A stretch of DNA of 64,000 nt from Rhodobacter sp. (GTDB taxonomy: Bacteria > Pseudomonadota > Alphaproteobacteria > Rhodobacterales > Rhodobacteraceae). A program made the position numbers and the translations under genes. The stretch lies in assembly GCA_027487575.1 (NCBI GenBank), contig JAIYDJ010000017.1, forward strand, positions 1 to 64,000, in the 5' to 3' direction. The notes under the pieces were generated by a model, which did not search any database, was not told the DNA's origin, and saw nothing but the letters and a program-made list of their open reading frames with translations. Shown piece after piece: positions 1 to 7,940 of this stretch (position 1 is its first letter; each line of letters opens with the position of its first letter).

Positions 1-188
1 GGATATGGGGTCCGGCGGCGGATATCCAATGCGGAACGGCACCCGTGGGCGCAACGCGCTGACGGATGGCGATCCCGCAATGGGGCGGGACCGGAAGCAT
101 TCGGCCTCCGGGGAATTGGGCGTGGGGTAGGCTTGTAGGGGGCCGGAGTCAAGGGCTATGCGGGTGCGGGACGGAAATGGAGGGCGGA
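1..188. other. Left-edge leader, no confident gene
   Basis: No convincing gene is visible before the SDR start. On the minus strand an ATG at 100, preceded by a GGAGG-like site, opens a frame that runs off the left edge, so the 5' end of a divergent gene is possible. The roughly 33 residues visible match nothing I recognise. The plus-strand frames in this stretch stop before 135. Confidence 0.3.
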
Positions 189-911
189 ATGGACAGGATA
201 GCCGTGGTGACCGGGGCAGCCGGGGGGATGGGCCGGGCGATAACGCACGCGTTGCTGGCGCAGGGGATGCGGGTGGTCGGCGTCGACGTGGACGAAAAGG
301 GGCTGGCCGAAATGGCGGGCGGGGGGTTTGTCGGCCGCGTGGTCGATCTGTTCGATGTGGAGGCGATCGGCGCGCTGTTCGACGGGCTGGGGGCGGAGTT
401 CGGCGGGGTGGATGCTCTGGTGAACAACGTGGGGACCTGTTTCATGGGCGAGTTTCCCGAGATTTCGGCGCGGGAACTGGACGCGCAGATGGCGCTGAAC
501 TTTTCTGCCGCGTTCCATTGCTGTCAGAAGGCCGTGCCGCTGATGCTGGGGCGGGAGGGCGTGAAGAAGATCGTCAACATCTCGTCGAACGGGGCCTACA
601 ACTTCGACGTGTTCGACCCGCCGCATTACCGGGCCTCGAAGGCGGCGCTGGATACGCTGACCAAGGATCTGGCGCGGCGTTATGCGAAAGAGCGGATCGC
701 GGTGAACTCGGTCGCCCCGGCGATGACAGAAACGCCGCTGTTTGCGGTGCTGACCGAGGAGGTGCTGGCCAAGGCGATTTCGGCGATGCCGCACGGGCGG
801 GCCATGCAGCCTTCGGAAGTGGCGGCCTGGGTGGGGTTTCTGATTTCGGGCGCGGGGGATGTGTGTTCGGGGAACGTGATCATCCTGAACCAGGGGCGGG
901 ATGTGCGGTGA
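189..911 (+). CDS. SDR family NAD(P)-dependent oxidoreductase
   Basis: Classical short-chain dehydrogenase/reductase of 240 residues. The Rossmann cofactor motif TGAAGGMGRA is at the N-terminus. NNVGT replaces the usual NNAG, a Ser-rich segment IVNISSNGAYN follows, and the catalytic YRASK is in the C-terminal half. I start it at ATG 189 because a GGAGGG ribosome-binding site sits about five bases upstream and the Rossmann strand begins at once; upstream in-frame ATGs would add a low-complexity leader with no family support. The substrate cannot be told. A GC-rich hairpin follows the stop, and the next gene is convergent, so this gene is probably the last of its transcript. Confidence 0.85.
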   Translation: MDRIAVVTGAAGGMGRAITHALLAQGMRVVGVDVDEKGLAEMAGGGFVGRVVDLFDVEAIGALFDGLGAEFGGVDALVNNVGTCFMGEFPEISARELDAQMALNFSAAFHCCQKAVPLMLGREGVKKIVNISSNGAYNFDVFDPPHYRASKAALDTLTKDLARRYAKERIAVNSVAPAMTETPLFAVLTEEVLAKAISAMPHGRAMQPSEVAAWVGFLISGAGDVCSGNVIILNQGRDVR

Positions 912-918
912 GGCCGCA

Positions 919-969
919 GCGGGGGCCAGCCCCCGCACCCCCGGGATATTTGGAAGCAGAAAATGAAGA
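919..969 (+). terminator. GC hairpin followed by GGGATATTTGGA repeat motif
   Basis: An eight-base-pair inverted repeat (919-926 with 929-936) follows the SDR stop. It is followed by GGGATATTTGGA and CAGAAAATG (943-964). Almost the same tail follows a different GC hairpin at 14804-14863. There is no long T-run, so termination is inferred from position. From memory this hairpin plus ATATTTGG tail recurs widely in Rhodobacteraceae genomes; I cannot verify that here. Confidence 0.55.
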
Positions 970-989
970 ATCTGAGTTGATTTGAATCG

Positions 990-1745
990 TTAAGTGTAGG
1001 TGTTCGGGGCTTTTCTGAGGGTAGGCCATTGATCGGAGCCGTGGCCGTAGATGATCCTTGCGCCGGTGAGGGCGGCCAGAGTCAGCAGGCGCTGGCCGTG
1101 GTGGACGGCGAGGGGGACGTTCCAGGAGCCGACGAAGCCTTCGTCGGGTTCGGATGGGCGATTGATGGCGTCGGAGGTCAGGAGCACCGGGCCGGTTTGC
1201 GGCAGGTCGAGCAGGAAAGCGAGCTGGCCGGGGGCGTGGCCGGGGCAGTGCAGGATGGTCAGGCCGGGAAACAGGGTGCGGTCGGTGTCGATCTCGACAT
1301 AGGTGGCGTCGGGCCAGGGCAGCGGGCGGGCGGTGCCGAAGTAGATCGGTCGGTCGTGCTCACGTTCGGCTTTCGAGACGAGGATCGGGGCGTGGGCGAA
1401 GGCATCTATCTGGCCGACGTGGTCGATATGGCCGTGGGTCAGGATGACAAGGTCGATGTCCTGCGGGGTCAGGCCCATCAGCGCCAGTTGTCCTTGCGGG
1501 GCCTGGGCGGGGGTCAGCGACAGGAGATGGCCGAAGCTGCCGAGGTTGTCGGCGGCGGCGGCGGCTTCGGGGTCGGTCAAGTAAGCGGCAGGGAAACCGG
1601 TGTCGATCAGGATGCGCTTTTCGTCCGTGGTTTCCAAGAGATAGCCGCAGATGCCGATGATCCGGCCGTTGGCGTGGACCTGAAACAGGCCGTAGTCGAG
1701 GATGGTCAGGCGGGCTAGGGTGCTGGTCTTGAAGTCTGGGAGCAT
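990..1745 (-). CDS. Metallo-beta-lactamase-fold hydrolase (AHL-lactonase-like)
   Basis: MBL-fold hydrolase of 251 residues. The binuclear metal motif THGHIDHVGQ is near the middle, followed by HCPGHAPGQ and LLTSDA, which supply the third histidine and the bridging aspartate. The fold and length resemble N-acyl homoserine lactonase-like and related MBL proteins, but this motif set also fits other esterases and lactonases, so the substrate is open. ATG 1745 is chosen over the TTG at 1769 because an AAAGG site precedes it. It is divergent from the aminotransferase gene, with only about 30 bp between starts, so the two promoters must overlap or lie inside the opposite genes. Confidence 0.8.
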   Translation of the reverse strand: MLPDFKTSTLARLTILDYGLFQVHANGRIIGICGYLLETTDEKRILIDTGFPAAYLTDPEAAAAADNLGSFGHLLSLTPAQAPQGQLALMGLTPQDIDLVILTHGHIDHVGQIDAFAHAPILVSKAEREHDRPIYFGTARPLPWPDATYVEIDTDRTLFPGLTILHCPGHAPGQLAFLLDLPQTGPVLLTSDAINRPSEPDEGFVGSWNVPLAVHHGQRLLTLAALTGARIIYGHGSDQWPTLRKAPNTYT

Positions 1746-1777
1746 GGGCGGCCTTTCGGTGTCGCCCAAGGGGTAGC

Positions 1778-2896
1778 ATGAAAGTCACGATCCACAAGCT
1801 GTTCGAATATCTGCTGGAAACCACCACCGCCGCCCCCGAGGCGGTGCTGGGGCTGAGCCTTGCGCGGCCGCCGCTGCTGGGAGAGTTTCTGGCCGACCTT
1901 GATCCGGGGCTGCCGCTGGACTGGAACGGGGTGTCGTTCCGCGGGCTGCCCGCCTTGCGCGCGCATGTGATCGCGCGGGCCGGGTTGACGGGGGTCTGTG
2001 ACGCCGAAGACGTGTTGATCACGGCGGGGACGGCAGAGGCGAACTATCTGGTGATGCGGCAACTGCTGCGGCCGGGGGACGAGGTGGTGACCGAAAGCCC
2101 GGGCTGGCCGCAGGTGGGTGTGATGTGCCGGGCGATGGGGATCGGTCTGCACGAAGTGGCGCGGGATGAAAACCGGGACTGGGCGCTGGATCTGGACGCG
2201 CTGGAGGCGGCGGTCGGGCCCCGCACCCGGCTGATCTTCCTGACCAACCCGAACAACCCGACGGGGGCGTTGCTGACCGGGGCCGAGTTGCTGCGGGTTT
2301 GCGCGATTGCGGATCGGGTGGGGGCCTATCTGCTGGTCGACGAGGTCTATGCGGGGCTGGAGTGGGGGGCCCCGCGCGCGCCGTCGATTGCGGGGCTTTA
2401 TCATCGCGGTATCACGACAGGGTCGGTGTCGAAGGCGCTGGGGCTGCAGGGGCTGCGTACGGGGTGGCTGATCTGCCGTGACCGCGATCTGGTGATGGAT
2501 GCGGTGATTCTGCGCGAAAACTCCAGCGAGATCATGAACATCATGGGCGAGGTGATCGCCGAGGTCGCGATGCGGGAACACCGCTATGTGGCCGGGATCG
2601 AGCGGGCGCGGGCCGATGGCGCGGCCAATCTGGCCGTGCTGCAGGCCTTCATCGCGGGGCAGCCCCGGCTGTCCTGGGTGCCGCCCGCCGCCGGGCTGAT
2701 CGGGCTGGCGCGGGTCGAGGGGATCGAGGGCGAGGCGCTGGCGCGGCGGTTGCTGGAGCCGCCCTACCGGACGTTCCTGCTGCCGGGGTCGGCCTATGGC
2801 TGTCCTTCGCATATCCGGTTGGGGGTTGGCGGCGGGGCGGAGGTGCGGCTGGGCGAGGGGTTGGCGCGGTTGGGGGCGTTGTTGGCCGTGGAATAG
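1778..2896 (+). CDS. PLP-dependent aminotransferase, class I/II
   Basis: Fold-type I aminotransferase of 372 residues. Visible family elements are TNPNNPTGALL (substrate/PLP region), LLVDEVYAGLEW (Asp binding the PLP ring nitrogen) and GSVSKALGLQGLRTGW, whose Lys in SVSK is the expected Schiff-base lysine. The substrate cannot be assigned. It has no close operon partner: the upstream MBL gene is divergent. Its last 103 bases overlap the 3' end of the opposite-strand membrane-protein gene at 2794-3348, an unusually long convergent overlap. Family membership is very sure, specificity unknown. Confidence 0.88.
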   Translation: MKVTIHKLFEYLLETTTAAPEAVLGLSLARPPLLGEFLADLDPGLPLDWNGVSFRGLPALRAHVIARAGLTGVCDAEDVLITAGTAEANYLVMRQLLRPGDEVVTESPGWPQVGVMCRAMGIGLHEVARDENRDWALDLDALEAAVGPRTRLIFLTNPNNPTGALLTGAELLRVCAIADRVGAYLLVDEVYAGLEWGAPRAPSIAGLYHRGITTGSVSKALGLQGLRTGWLICRDRDLVMDAVILRENSSEIMNIMGEVIAEVAMREHRYVAGIERARADGAANLAVLQAFIAGQPRLSWVPPAAGLIGLARVEGIEGEALARRLLEPPYRTFLLPGSAYGCPSHIRLGVGGGAEVRLGEGLARLGALLAVE

Positions 2897-3348
2897 CCCA
2901 GCCAGTCGTTGACCGTTTCCACGATGCGGCCGGGGTCGAGGCTGCCGGTATGGTCCAGGATCAGCGGCAACGTTTCGGTCCCGTCTGTCAGGACAAGGAC
3001 AAGACGGTGCAGCCTTTCCGCGCGACCTTCGCTGGATCGCGACGTGGTTGGTTGCAGATCGGCCCGGATGATCCGGGGCAGAGCGTGGGTGATCTTTCGG
3101 CTGCGCCAAAGCGAATTCGTTTGCAAGACGGCGATCCCCTTGGGCCGATCGAGAATTATCTTCGTTTGGCGGACGAACCGGCCGAAAGCCGCACAGCACA
3201 AGACAGCACCGAACAGAAGCGGCGCCGAAAGCCGGGACGCTTCACCTTGCATCGCCAACCACCCCAGAGCGGTCATCAGCAGGCAGGCAAGGATCAGGAC
3301 AAACTCCAGAAGGATCAGACGGTCGGGGGTGTATTCAACGATCTGCAT
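2794..3348 (-). CDS. Small membrane protein of unknown function
   Basis: 184 residues. Two adjacent hydrophobic segments lie near residues 12-32 and 40-56. A basic, soluble domain follows with a strand pattern (TKIILDRPKG, LVLVLTDGTETLPLIL), and the C-terminal tail is Pro/Asn-rich and low in complexity. I do not recognise a named family. The two-TM plus small beta domain layout resembles PH-like membrane domains, but that is only a resemblance. The tail is encoded entirely within the overlap with the aminotransferase gene, so the ancestral protein may have been shorter and run on after loss of a stop codon. The ribosome-binding site is weak. Confidence 0.6.
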   Translation of the reverse strand: MQIVEYTPDRLILLEFVLILACLLMTALGWLAMQGEASRLSAPLLFGAVLCCAAFGRFVRQTKIILDRPKGIAVLQTNSLWRSRKITHALPRIIRADLQPTTSRSSEGRAERLHRLVLVLTDGTETLPLILDHTGSLDPGRIVETVNDWLGYSTANNAPNRANPSPSRTSAPPPTPNRICEGQP

Positions 3349-3456
3349 GGGCGGGTCTTTCGGGCCGAGTCAGGGTGCCAAGGCGGGGGCGACTGGCAAG
3401 GGGGTTGCCCTGCTGGGCAATCGCGGGTTTTGTGGGGGTGGAAGCGGAGAGGCGGC

Positions 3457-4344
3457 ATGAGCATCGACACCTGGGATGAAATTCGCACGGCCTATCAGGT
3501 GGCGCGGCTGGGCACCGTCTCGGGCGCGGCGGAGGTGTTGGGGGTGCATCATGCCACCGTGATCCGCCACATCGACGCGCTGGAAAAGCGGCTGGGCACG
3601 CGGCTGTTCCAGCGGCATGCGCGGGGGTATACGGCGACCGAGGCCGGGCGGGACCTGTTGTCGGTGGCGCAGACCACGGAAGAGCAGTTCGGCCAGCTTG
3701 CCAGCCGGATCAAGGGTCAGGGCGAGGTGGTGGCCGGGGAGTTGGTCGTAACCTCCATCGCCGGAATGGCCGGTCTGCTGACGCCGGTGCTGGCGGCGTT
3801 TCAAGAGGAGCATCCGGCGGTCGTCGTGCGCTATCTGACCGACATGCGGGTGTTCCGGCTGGATTACGGCGAGGCGCATGTCGCCATCCGCGCGGGCGCG
3901 GTGCCGCAGGAGCCTGACAACGTCGTGCAGCCCCTGATGCGGATGCGATCGGGGCTTTATGCGTCAAGAAAGTACATCGAGCGGTACGGACTGCCCGCCG
4001 GCGAGGCTGCGTTGTCCGCGCACCGGTTCATCGCGAGCGATGCCGCCGACAGCCGGGCCCCGTTCTACATCTGGCTGCGCGAAACGGTTCCCGCCGAATG
4101 CATCACCTACCGGATCACCGAGCCTGCGGCGGCAGAAGAGGCGTTGCGGGCGGGCGTGGGACTGGGGTTCTTCGCGGCCTATCGGGCAGAGGGCGACCCC
4201 GATCTGGTCGAGGTTCTGCCGCCACGTCCGGAGTGGGACGCGCCGATCTGGATCGTCAGCCACGTCGATCTGCACCGCACGCTGAAGGTGCAAAGCTTCC
4301 TGGCGGCGCTGAAACAGGCGGCGGCGGGCTGGGTGGGTATCTGA
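3457..4344 (+). CDS. LysR family transcriptional regulator
   Basis: 295-residue LysR-type regulator. The N-terminal winged helix-turn-helix covers residues 1-65 (VSGAAEVLGVHHATVIRHIDAL, then LGTRLFQR), followed by the substrate-binding domain (ELVVTSIAGMAGLLTPVLAAF onward). ATG 3457 is chosen because GGAGAGG lies just upstream and the HTH starts at once; the longer open frame begins far inside the opposite gene. It is divergent from the 184-residue membrane protein gene (108 bp gap), which is the most likely place for its operator. The effector is unknown. Confidence 0.88.
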   Translation: MSIDTWDEIRTAYQVARLGTVSGAAEVLGVHHATVIRHIDALEKRLGTRLFQRHARGYTATEAGRDLLSVAQTTEEQFGQLASRIKGQGEVVAGELVVTSIAGMAGLLTPVLAAFQEEHPAVVVRYLTDMRVFRLDYGEAHVAIRAGAVPQEPDNVVQPLMRMRSGLYASRKYIERYGLPAGEAALSAHRFIASDAADSRAPFYIWLRETVPAECITYRITEPAAAEEALRAGVGLGFFAAYRAEGDPDLVEVLPPRPEWDAPIWIVSHVDLHRTLKVQSFLAALKQAAAGWVGI

Positions 4345-4386
4345 GCGGTCAAAGGACGGTGCCGGGGCGCGCCGAAACCGGTGGGT

Positions 4387-5001
4387 TCAAGGGCGAAGCA
4401 GACCGGCAATCAGGGCGGTCTGGCGGGCGACGGCGGATTGCAGGGTCGCCATCGGCATCGCGTCGCTTTTGACGAACTCGAGGAACATCATGTTCAGGTT
4501 GTTGAACAGAACCTCGCCGGACGTGCGGCAATCGACATCGGGGCGGGTATGGCCACGGCGTTGCATCTCGGCGATCAGGGTGCGGATCTGGTCGGTCAGC
4601 AAGGCATCAAACCGGGTATAGCGGGCCGAGAAGGCCGTGTCGGGGTGTTCGATGGTCAGCGCCATCGCCGTGCGCCACATCTCTTTCGACAGATAGACCA
4701 GCGAATGGTCCAGATAGCCACCGATCAGGGTTTGCAGCGCAGCCGTGACGTCGGGCGGCGGGGATGCCAGCAGGGTCTGGCCCTGTGCCAGAACCTCTTC
4801 GACTTCCAGCGTCACGATGGCCAAGAGGACGTCGCCCTTGGTGTCGAAATAGTTGTAGAACGTCCCGACCGACACTTCGGCCGCCGCCGCGATATCCTCG
4901 ATCCGGGCGGCCGGGTAGCCGCCCTGCCGGAACAGGTCGGTCGCGGCCTGAAGGATGCGGCTGGCACGGTCGGCTTTCTGTTTCTGGCGCAGGCCGGACA
5001 T
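4387..5001 (-). CDS. TetR/AcrR family transcriptional regulator
   Basis: 204-residue TetR-family repressor. The DNA-binding domain is at residues 10-57 (RILQAATDLFRQGGYPAARIEDIAAAAEVSVGTFYNYFDTKGDVL, recognition helix VSVGTFYNYF), and a helical ligand-binding domain follows. It is transcribed away from the polyamine-type ABC operon. The 127 bp between them contains two inverted repeats around a sigma70-like promoter, so the likely job is repression of itself and of the transporter operon; the ligand may be the transported compound. The 3' end converges on the LysR gene. Confidence 0.88.
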   Translation of the reverse strand: MSGLRQKQKADRASRILQAATDLFRQGGYPAARIEDIAAAAEVSVGTFYNYFDTKGDVLLAIVTLEVEEVLAQGQTLLASPPPDVTAALQTLIGGYLDHSLVYLSKEMWRTAMALTIEHPDTAFSARYTRFDALLTDQIRTLIAEMQRRGHTRPDVDCRTSGEVLFNNLNMMFLEFVKSDAMPMATLQSAVARQTALIAGLLRP

Positions 5002-5038
5002 CGGGCGGGCTTTCTGGTGCGTTCATGAACTGCCTGGA

Positions 5039-5076
5039 TTTTGATATTGACTTCAAAAATGAATGGACTCCATATT
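5039..5076 (+). promoter_or_regulatory. Promoter with overlapping inverted repeats, TetR/potD intergenic
   Basis: TTGACT at 5047-5052 and CATATT at 5071-5076 (18-bp spacing) form a plausible promoter for the transporter operon. TTTTGA-N8-TCAAAA (5039-5058) overlaps the -35 box. ATGGA-C-TCCAT (5063-5073) overlaps the spacer and -10 box. Their position fits operators for the divergent TetR protein. This is inference from sequence symmetry only. Confidence 0.5.
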
Positions 5077-5128
5077 TTTCTGCAACGGCGTGGAAAAGAT
5101 GCGCAGAACCCCTGACATGGAGATAGGA

Positions 5129-6172
5129 ATGACGCTTCGTTTTGGAATTTCGGCGCTGGCGCTGCTGGTGGCCTCGCCTGCCCTGTCGCAGGAGTTGAAC
5201 GCGCTGGTGTGGTGCGACCATGCCGATCCGGCACTGGTCGCGCCCTTCGAGGAAAAGTTCGGCGTCAAGGTGAACCTGAAAGAGTACGAGGGCACGGCGG
5301 CGGGGATGGCGATTCTGGATGGCTCGCAGCCCGGCGAGTGGGACGTGCTGGTGATCGACGCGGTCGATGTGGGGCGCGCGGTGGAGGCGGGCAAGCTGGC
5401 CCCGATCCCGGCCGAGGCGCTGCCGACGGGGGATTTCTTTCCCGAACTGGTGATGGCCGAGAACAACACGGTGGACGGCGTGACCTATGCCGTGACCGAA
5501 AAGTTCGGCTACAACACGATCGCCTATGACAAGACCAAGGTCGACCCGGCCGACATGGCGGACATGGCGACGCTGGTGTCGGGAAAATATGACGGGCGCA
5601 TCGCGATCTACGACTATTACCTGCCGGTTCTGGGGCTGGTTGCGATGGGTCAGGGGATTGCCACCGCGGACATCACCGCCGAGTCGCTGGCCCTGCTGCG
5701 CGAACCGCTGTTTGCGCTGAAAAAAGCGTCAAAGCAGGTCGCGGATGTTGTTTCGGCGCAGACCGCCTTGGCGACGGGCGAGGTCGACATCATGGTCGGC
5801 GGCGGGGAATGGGTGACGGCGGTGCTGGCCGCCGACAATCCGAACCTCGACTGGACCATCCCCAAGCAGGGCGGTTTGCGGTGGGCGCAGTCGATCGGGG
5901 TGGTGGCGGGGACGACGCAACCCGATCTTGCGCTGGAGTTCGTGAAGTACATCGTCTCGCCCGAGGGTCAGGCGAAACTTGCGACATCAGCTTGCTATTG
6001 GGGGATGCCTGCCAACGCCAAGACCGGCGACGTGCTGACGCCCGAGCAGAAAGCTGTGTTGCGCTGGGACGAGCAGGCCGATTTCCTGGCCCGCGCGCAA
6101 CTTTATCCGATTCCGGATGCGGCACTGGACACCGCCATGCAGGATCTTTGGACGGAAATGTTGCAGCAGTGA
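5129..6172 (+). CDS. ABC transporter substrate-binding protein, polyamine (PotD/F) type
   Basis: 347-residue periplasmic binding protein. Residues 1-21 form a signal peptide ending SPALSQ. The mature chain shows the spermidine/putrescine-binding pattern: a short N-terminal strand (LNALVWCDHADP), FEEKFGVKVNLKEYEG, and a C-terminal FVKYIVSPEGQAKLA segment typical of PotD/PotF and 2-aminoethylphosphonate/iron relatives. ATG 5129 is chosen for its GGAGATAGGA site and because the signal peptide starts there. It is the first gene of a five-gene overlapping operon; the next start (GTG 6169) overlaps its stop. The ligand could be a polyamine or another small cation. Confidence 0.85.
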   Translation: MTLRFGISALALLVASPALSQELNALVWCDHADPALVAPFEEKFGVKVNLKEYEGTAAGMAILDGSQPGEWDVLVIDAVDVGRAVEAGKLAPIPAEALPTGDFFPELVMAENNTVDGVTYAVTEKFGYNTIAYDKTKVDPADMADMATLVSGKYDGRIAIYDYYLPVLGLVAMGQGIATADITAESLALLREPLFALKKASKQVADVVSAQTALATGEVDIMVGGGEWVTAVLAADNPNLDWTIPKQGGLRWAQSIGVVAGTTQPDLALEFVKYIVSPEGQAKLATSACYWGMPANAKTGDVLTPEQKAVLRWDEQADFLARAQLYPIPDAALDTAMQDLWTEMLQQ

Positions 6173-7023
6173 GCCTCGCCGCCCGCGACCGGCGGCTGGG
6201 GTGGGGGCTGGTGGCCCCTGCGCTTGCGTGGACCGTCGCCTTTTTCGTGCTGCCGTTCGCCGCGATGGTGGCCCTGTCGTTCGCGCGGATGGAGGGGCGG
6301 GAGATCGTGCCCGCCTTCGACCCCGGCAACTATGCGCGTTTTTTCAGTGAATGGCCGCTGTTCAAGGCGCTGCTGAATTCAATGGAGATCACCGTGGTGG
6401 TCACAGTGGTGTCGGTGCTTCTGGCCTATCCCCTTGCCGCGATCATCGCCTTCCGGGTGCCGGTGCGGTGGCAGCGTCTGGCGCTGCTGATGGCGGTCCT
6501 GCCGTTCTGGACCAGTTATGTAGTGCGGTCCTATGCGTGGCTTCTGGTGCTGGGGCAGAACGGGGTTCTGAACAAGGCGTTGCTGGGGGCTGGGCTGATC
6601 GCCGAGCCGCTGGAGATTGCGGCGACGCGGACGGCGACGGTGATCGGATTCGTGCATTTCTTCGTCATGCTGCTGACGCTGACGATCTATGCCAACCTTG
6701 TGCAACTGCCCACGAACTATGCCCGCGCGGCGCGCGACCTTGGGGCGGGGCCGGTGCAGGTGTTCCGCTTCGTGATCCTGCCGCTGACACTGCCGGGGGT
6801 GGTGACCGGGGCGTTCCTTACCTTCGTTCTGTGCATGGGGGATTACATCACGCCGCAGATTCTGGGTGGCAACAACGAGTTGACCCTGCCGCAGCTGATC
6901 ATGCTGCAATTGGGGCGGTCGGGGAACTTTCCGCTGGCGAGCGCCTTGTCGGTCGTGCTGATGGCGGTGATCACGCTGGCGTACCTGCTGTCGTCGCGCT
7001 GGTTGCGGGTGGACCGGGTGTGA
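6169..7023 (+). CDS. ABC transporter permease, PotB type
   Basis: 284-residue inner-membrane permease with about six transmembrane segments and the EAA-loop region ARAARDLGAGPVQVFRFVILPLTLPGVVTGAF, where it contacts the ATPase. It starts at GTG 6169 in a GTGA overlap with the binding-protein stop, which gives a normal PotB-like N-terminus (a short cytoplasmic stretch, then LVAPALAWTVAFFVLPF). The conserved GDYITPQILGG segment typical of PotB is present. It pairs with the PotC-type permease directly downstream to form the transmembrane channel. Confidence 0.87.
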   Translation: MSLAARDRRLGWGLVAPALAWTVAFFVLPFAAMVALSFARMEGREIVPAFDPGNYARFFSEWPLFKALLNSMEITVVVTVVSVLLAYPLAAIIAFRVPVRWQRLALLMAVLPFWTSYVVRSYAWLLVLGQNGVLNKALLGAGLIAEPLEIAATRTATVIGFVHFFVMLLTLTIYANLVQLPTNYARAARDLGAGPVQVFRFVILPLTLPGVVTGAFLTFVLCMGDYITPQILGGNNELTLPQLIMLQLGRSGNFPLASALSVVLMAVITLAYLLSSRWLRVDRV

Positions 7024-7940
7024 GCGGCCGGGACACGGGCGCGCAAGACGGGGGAGAGCGCCTCCCTCCCCCCTCGTGGGGGAGGGATGGGGTGGGGGGC
7101 AAGGATCGGGTGCCCCCCTCCCCCATCCTCTCCCCTTGGAGGAGATGGGAGGCGCTGGGGCCTATCGCGGGGCTTTTCTGGCGGGGGTCGGTCTGGCTGT
7201 ATCTGGCCGCCGCCTATGCCTTCATCTTCCTGCCGGTGGTGGTGCTGGTCGTGTTCTCGTTTCAGGACGGGCGGTTGCCGGTGCCGCCGATGCAGGGCGT
7301 GTCATTGAAATGGTATGCCAAGGTGCTGGCGGACCGCGACCTGATGGCGGCGCTGGCCCATTCGGCGCTGGTGGCGGGGGTGTCTTCGGCGGTGTCGCTG
7401 ATGCTGGGGTTTCTGGCGGCGCACGGGCTGGCGCGGTCGGTGCTGCCCGGGTCGGTCTGGCTGCGCGGGCTGCTGATCGCGCCGATGACAGTCAGCTCTC
7501 TGATCATCGCGCTGGGACTGCTGAGCCTGTTCCAGCAGACGGGCGTGCGGCTGTCGTTGCTGACCGTCGGGGTGGGGCATGTGGTCATCAACCTGCCCCT
7601 GTGCTTTGCCATCTGCTATGCCGCGATGGGGGACCATCAGAAGGCCGCCGAACGCGCCGCGCGCGACCTTGGCGCGTCGGAGCCGCGCGTGCTGTGGCTG
7701 GTGTCGGCCCCGATGCTGGCCCCGGCGCTGGCGGCGGCGTTCTTTCTGTCGGTCACCTTCAGTTGGGACGAATTCATCATCGCCTTCCTGCTGACCCGGT
7801 TCGACGTGACCCTGCCGGTCGAGATCTGGTCGATGCTGCGGTCGGGCCTGTCGCCTGCGACCAACGCTGTGGGGTCGCTGGTGTTTCTGGTGTCGGTTGT
7901 GGCGGTCGTGGGGACGGAAGCGGTGCGGAGGCGGGCATGA
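7020..7940 (+). CDS. ABC transporter permease, PotC type, with repeat-encoded N-terminal extension
   Basis: 306-residue second permease of the polyamine-type importer. The core begins around residue 55 (WLYLAAAYAFIFLPVVVLVV) and carries the EAA loop (AERAARDLGASEPRVLWLVSAPML). The start is GTG 7020 in a GTGA overlap with the PotB stop, the same arrangement as at 6169. Residues 13-46 are encoded by a 100-bp palindromic repeat (7057-7156) also found elsewhere in this window, giving a Pro/Gly/Trp/Arg-rich cytoplasmic leader that PotC relatives do not normally have. No better start exists downstream: the ATG at 7145 is out of frame. The repeat may be tolerated because it precedes the first membrane helix. 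Confidence 0.8.
   Translation: MSGRDTGAQDGGERLPPPSWGRDGVGGKDRVPPSPILSPWRRWEALGPIAGLFWRGSVWLYLAAAYAFIFLPVVVLVVFSFQDGRLPVPPMQGVSLKWYAKVLADRDLMAALAHSALVAGVSSAVSLMLGFLAAHGLARSVLPGSVWLRGLLIAPMTVSSLIIALGLLSLFQQTGVRLSLLTVGVGHVVINLPLCFAICYAAMGDHQKAAERAARDLGASEPRVLWLVSAPMLAPALAAAFFLSVTFSWDEFIIAFLLTRFDVTLPVEIWSMLRSGLSPATNAVGSLVFLVSVVAVVGTEAVRRRA
7057..7156. repeat. GC-rich palindromic repeat inside potC
   Basis: The outer arms are a perfect 10-bp inverted repeat (7057-7066 with 7147-7156). Inside are a CCCTCCCCC/GGGGGAGGG hairpin and a second G-run/C-run pairing. Bases 7058-7094 are identical to 58669-58705 near the DUF559 gene (37 matches in a row by eye). The reading frame of the permease stays open across the whole element. 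Confidence 0.85.

Noticed and set aside
1715-3199. 494-codon minus-strand frame opposite the aminotransferase
   Set aside because: Pro/Arg/His-rich shadow without motifs; the opposite strand encodes a clear PLP enzyme.
7145-7150. ATG after GGAGG as an alternative potC start
   Set aside because: Out of frame with the permease; in frame it belongs to a shadow of PotC and PotA.
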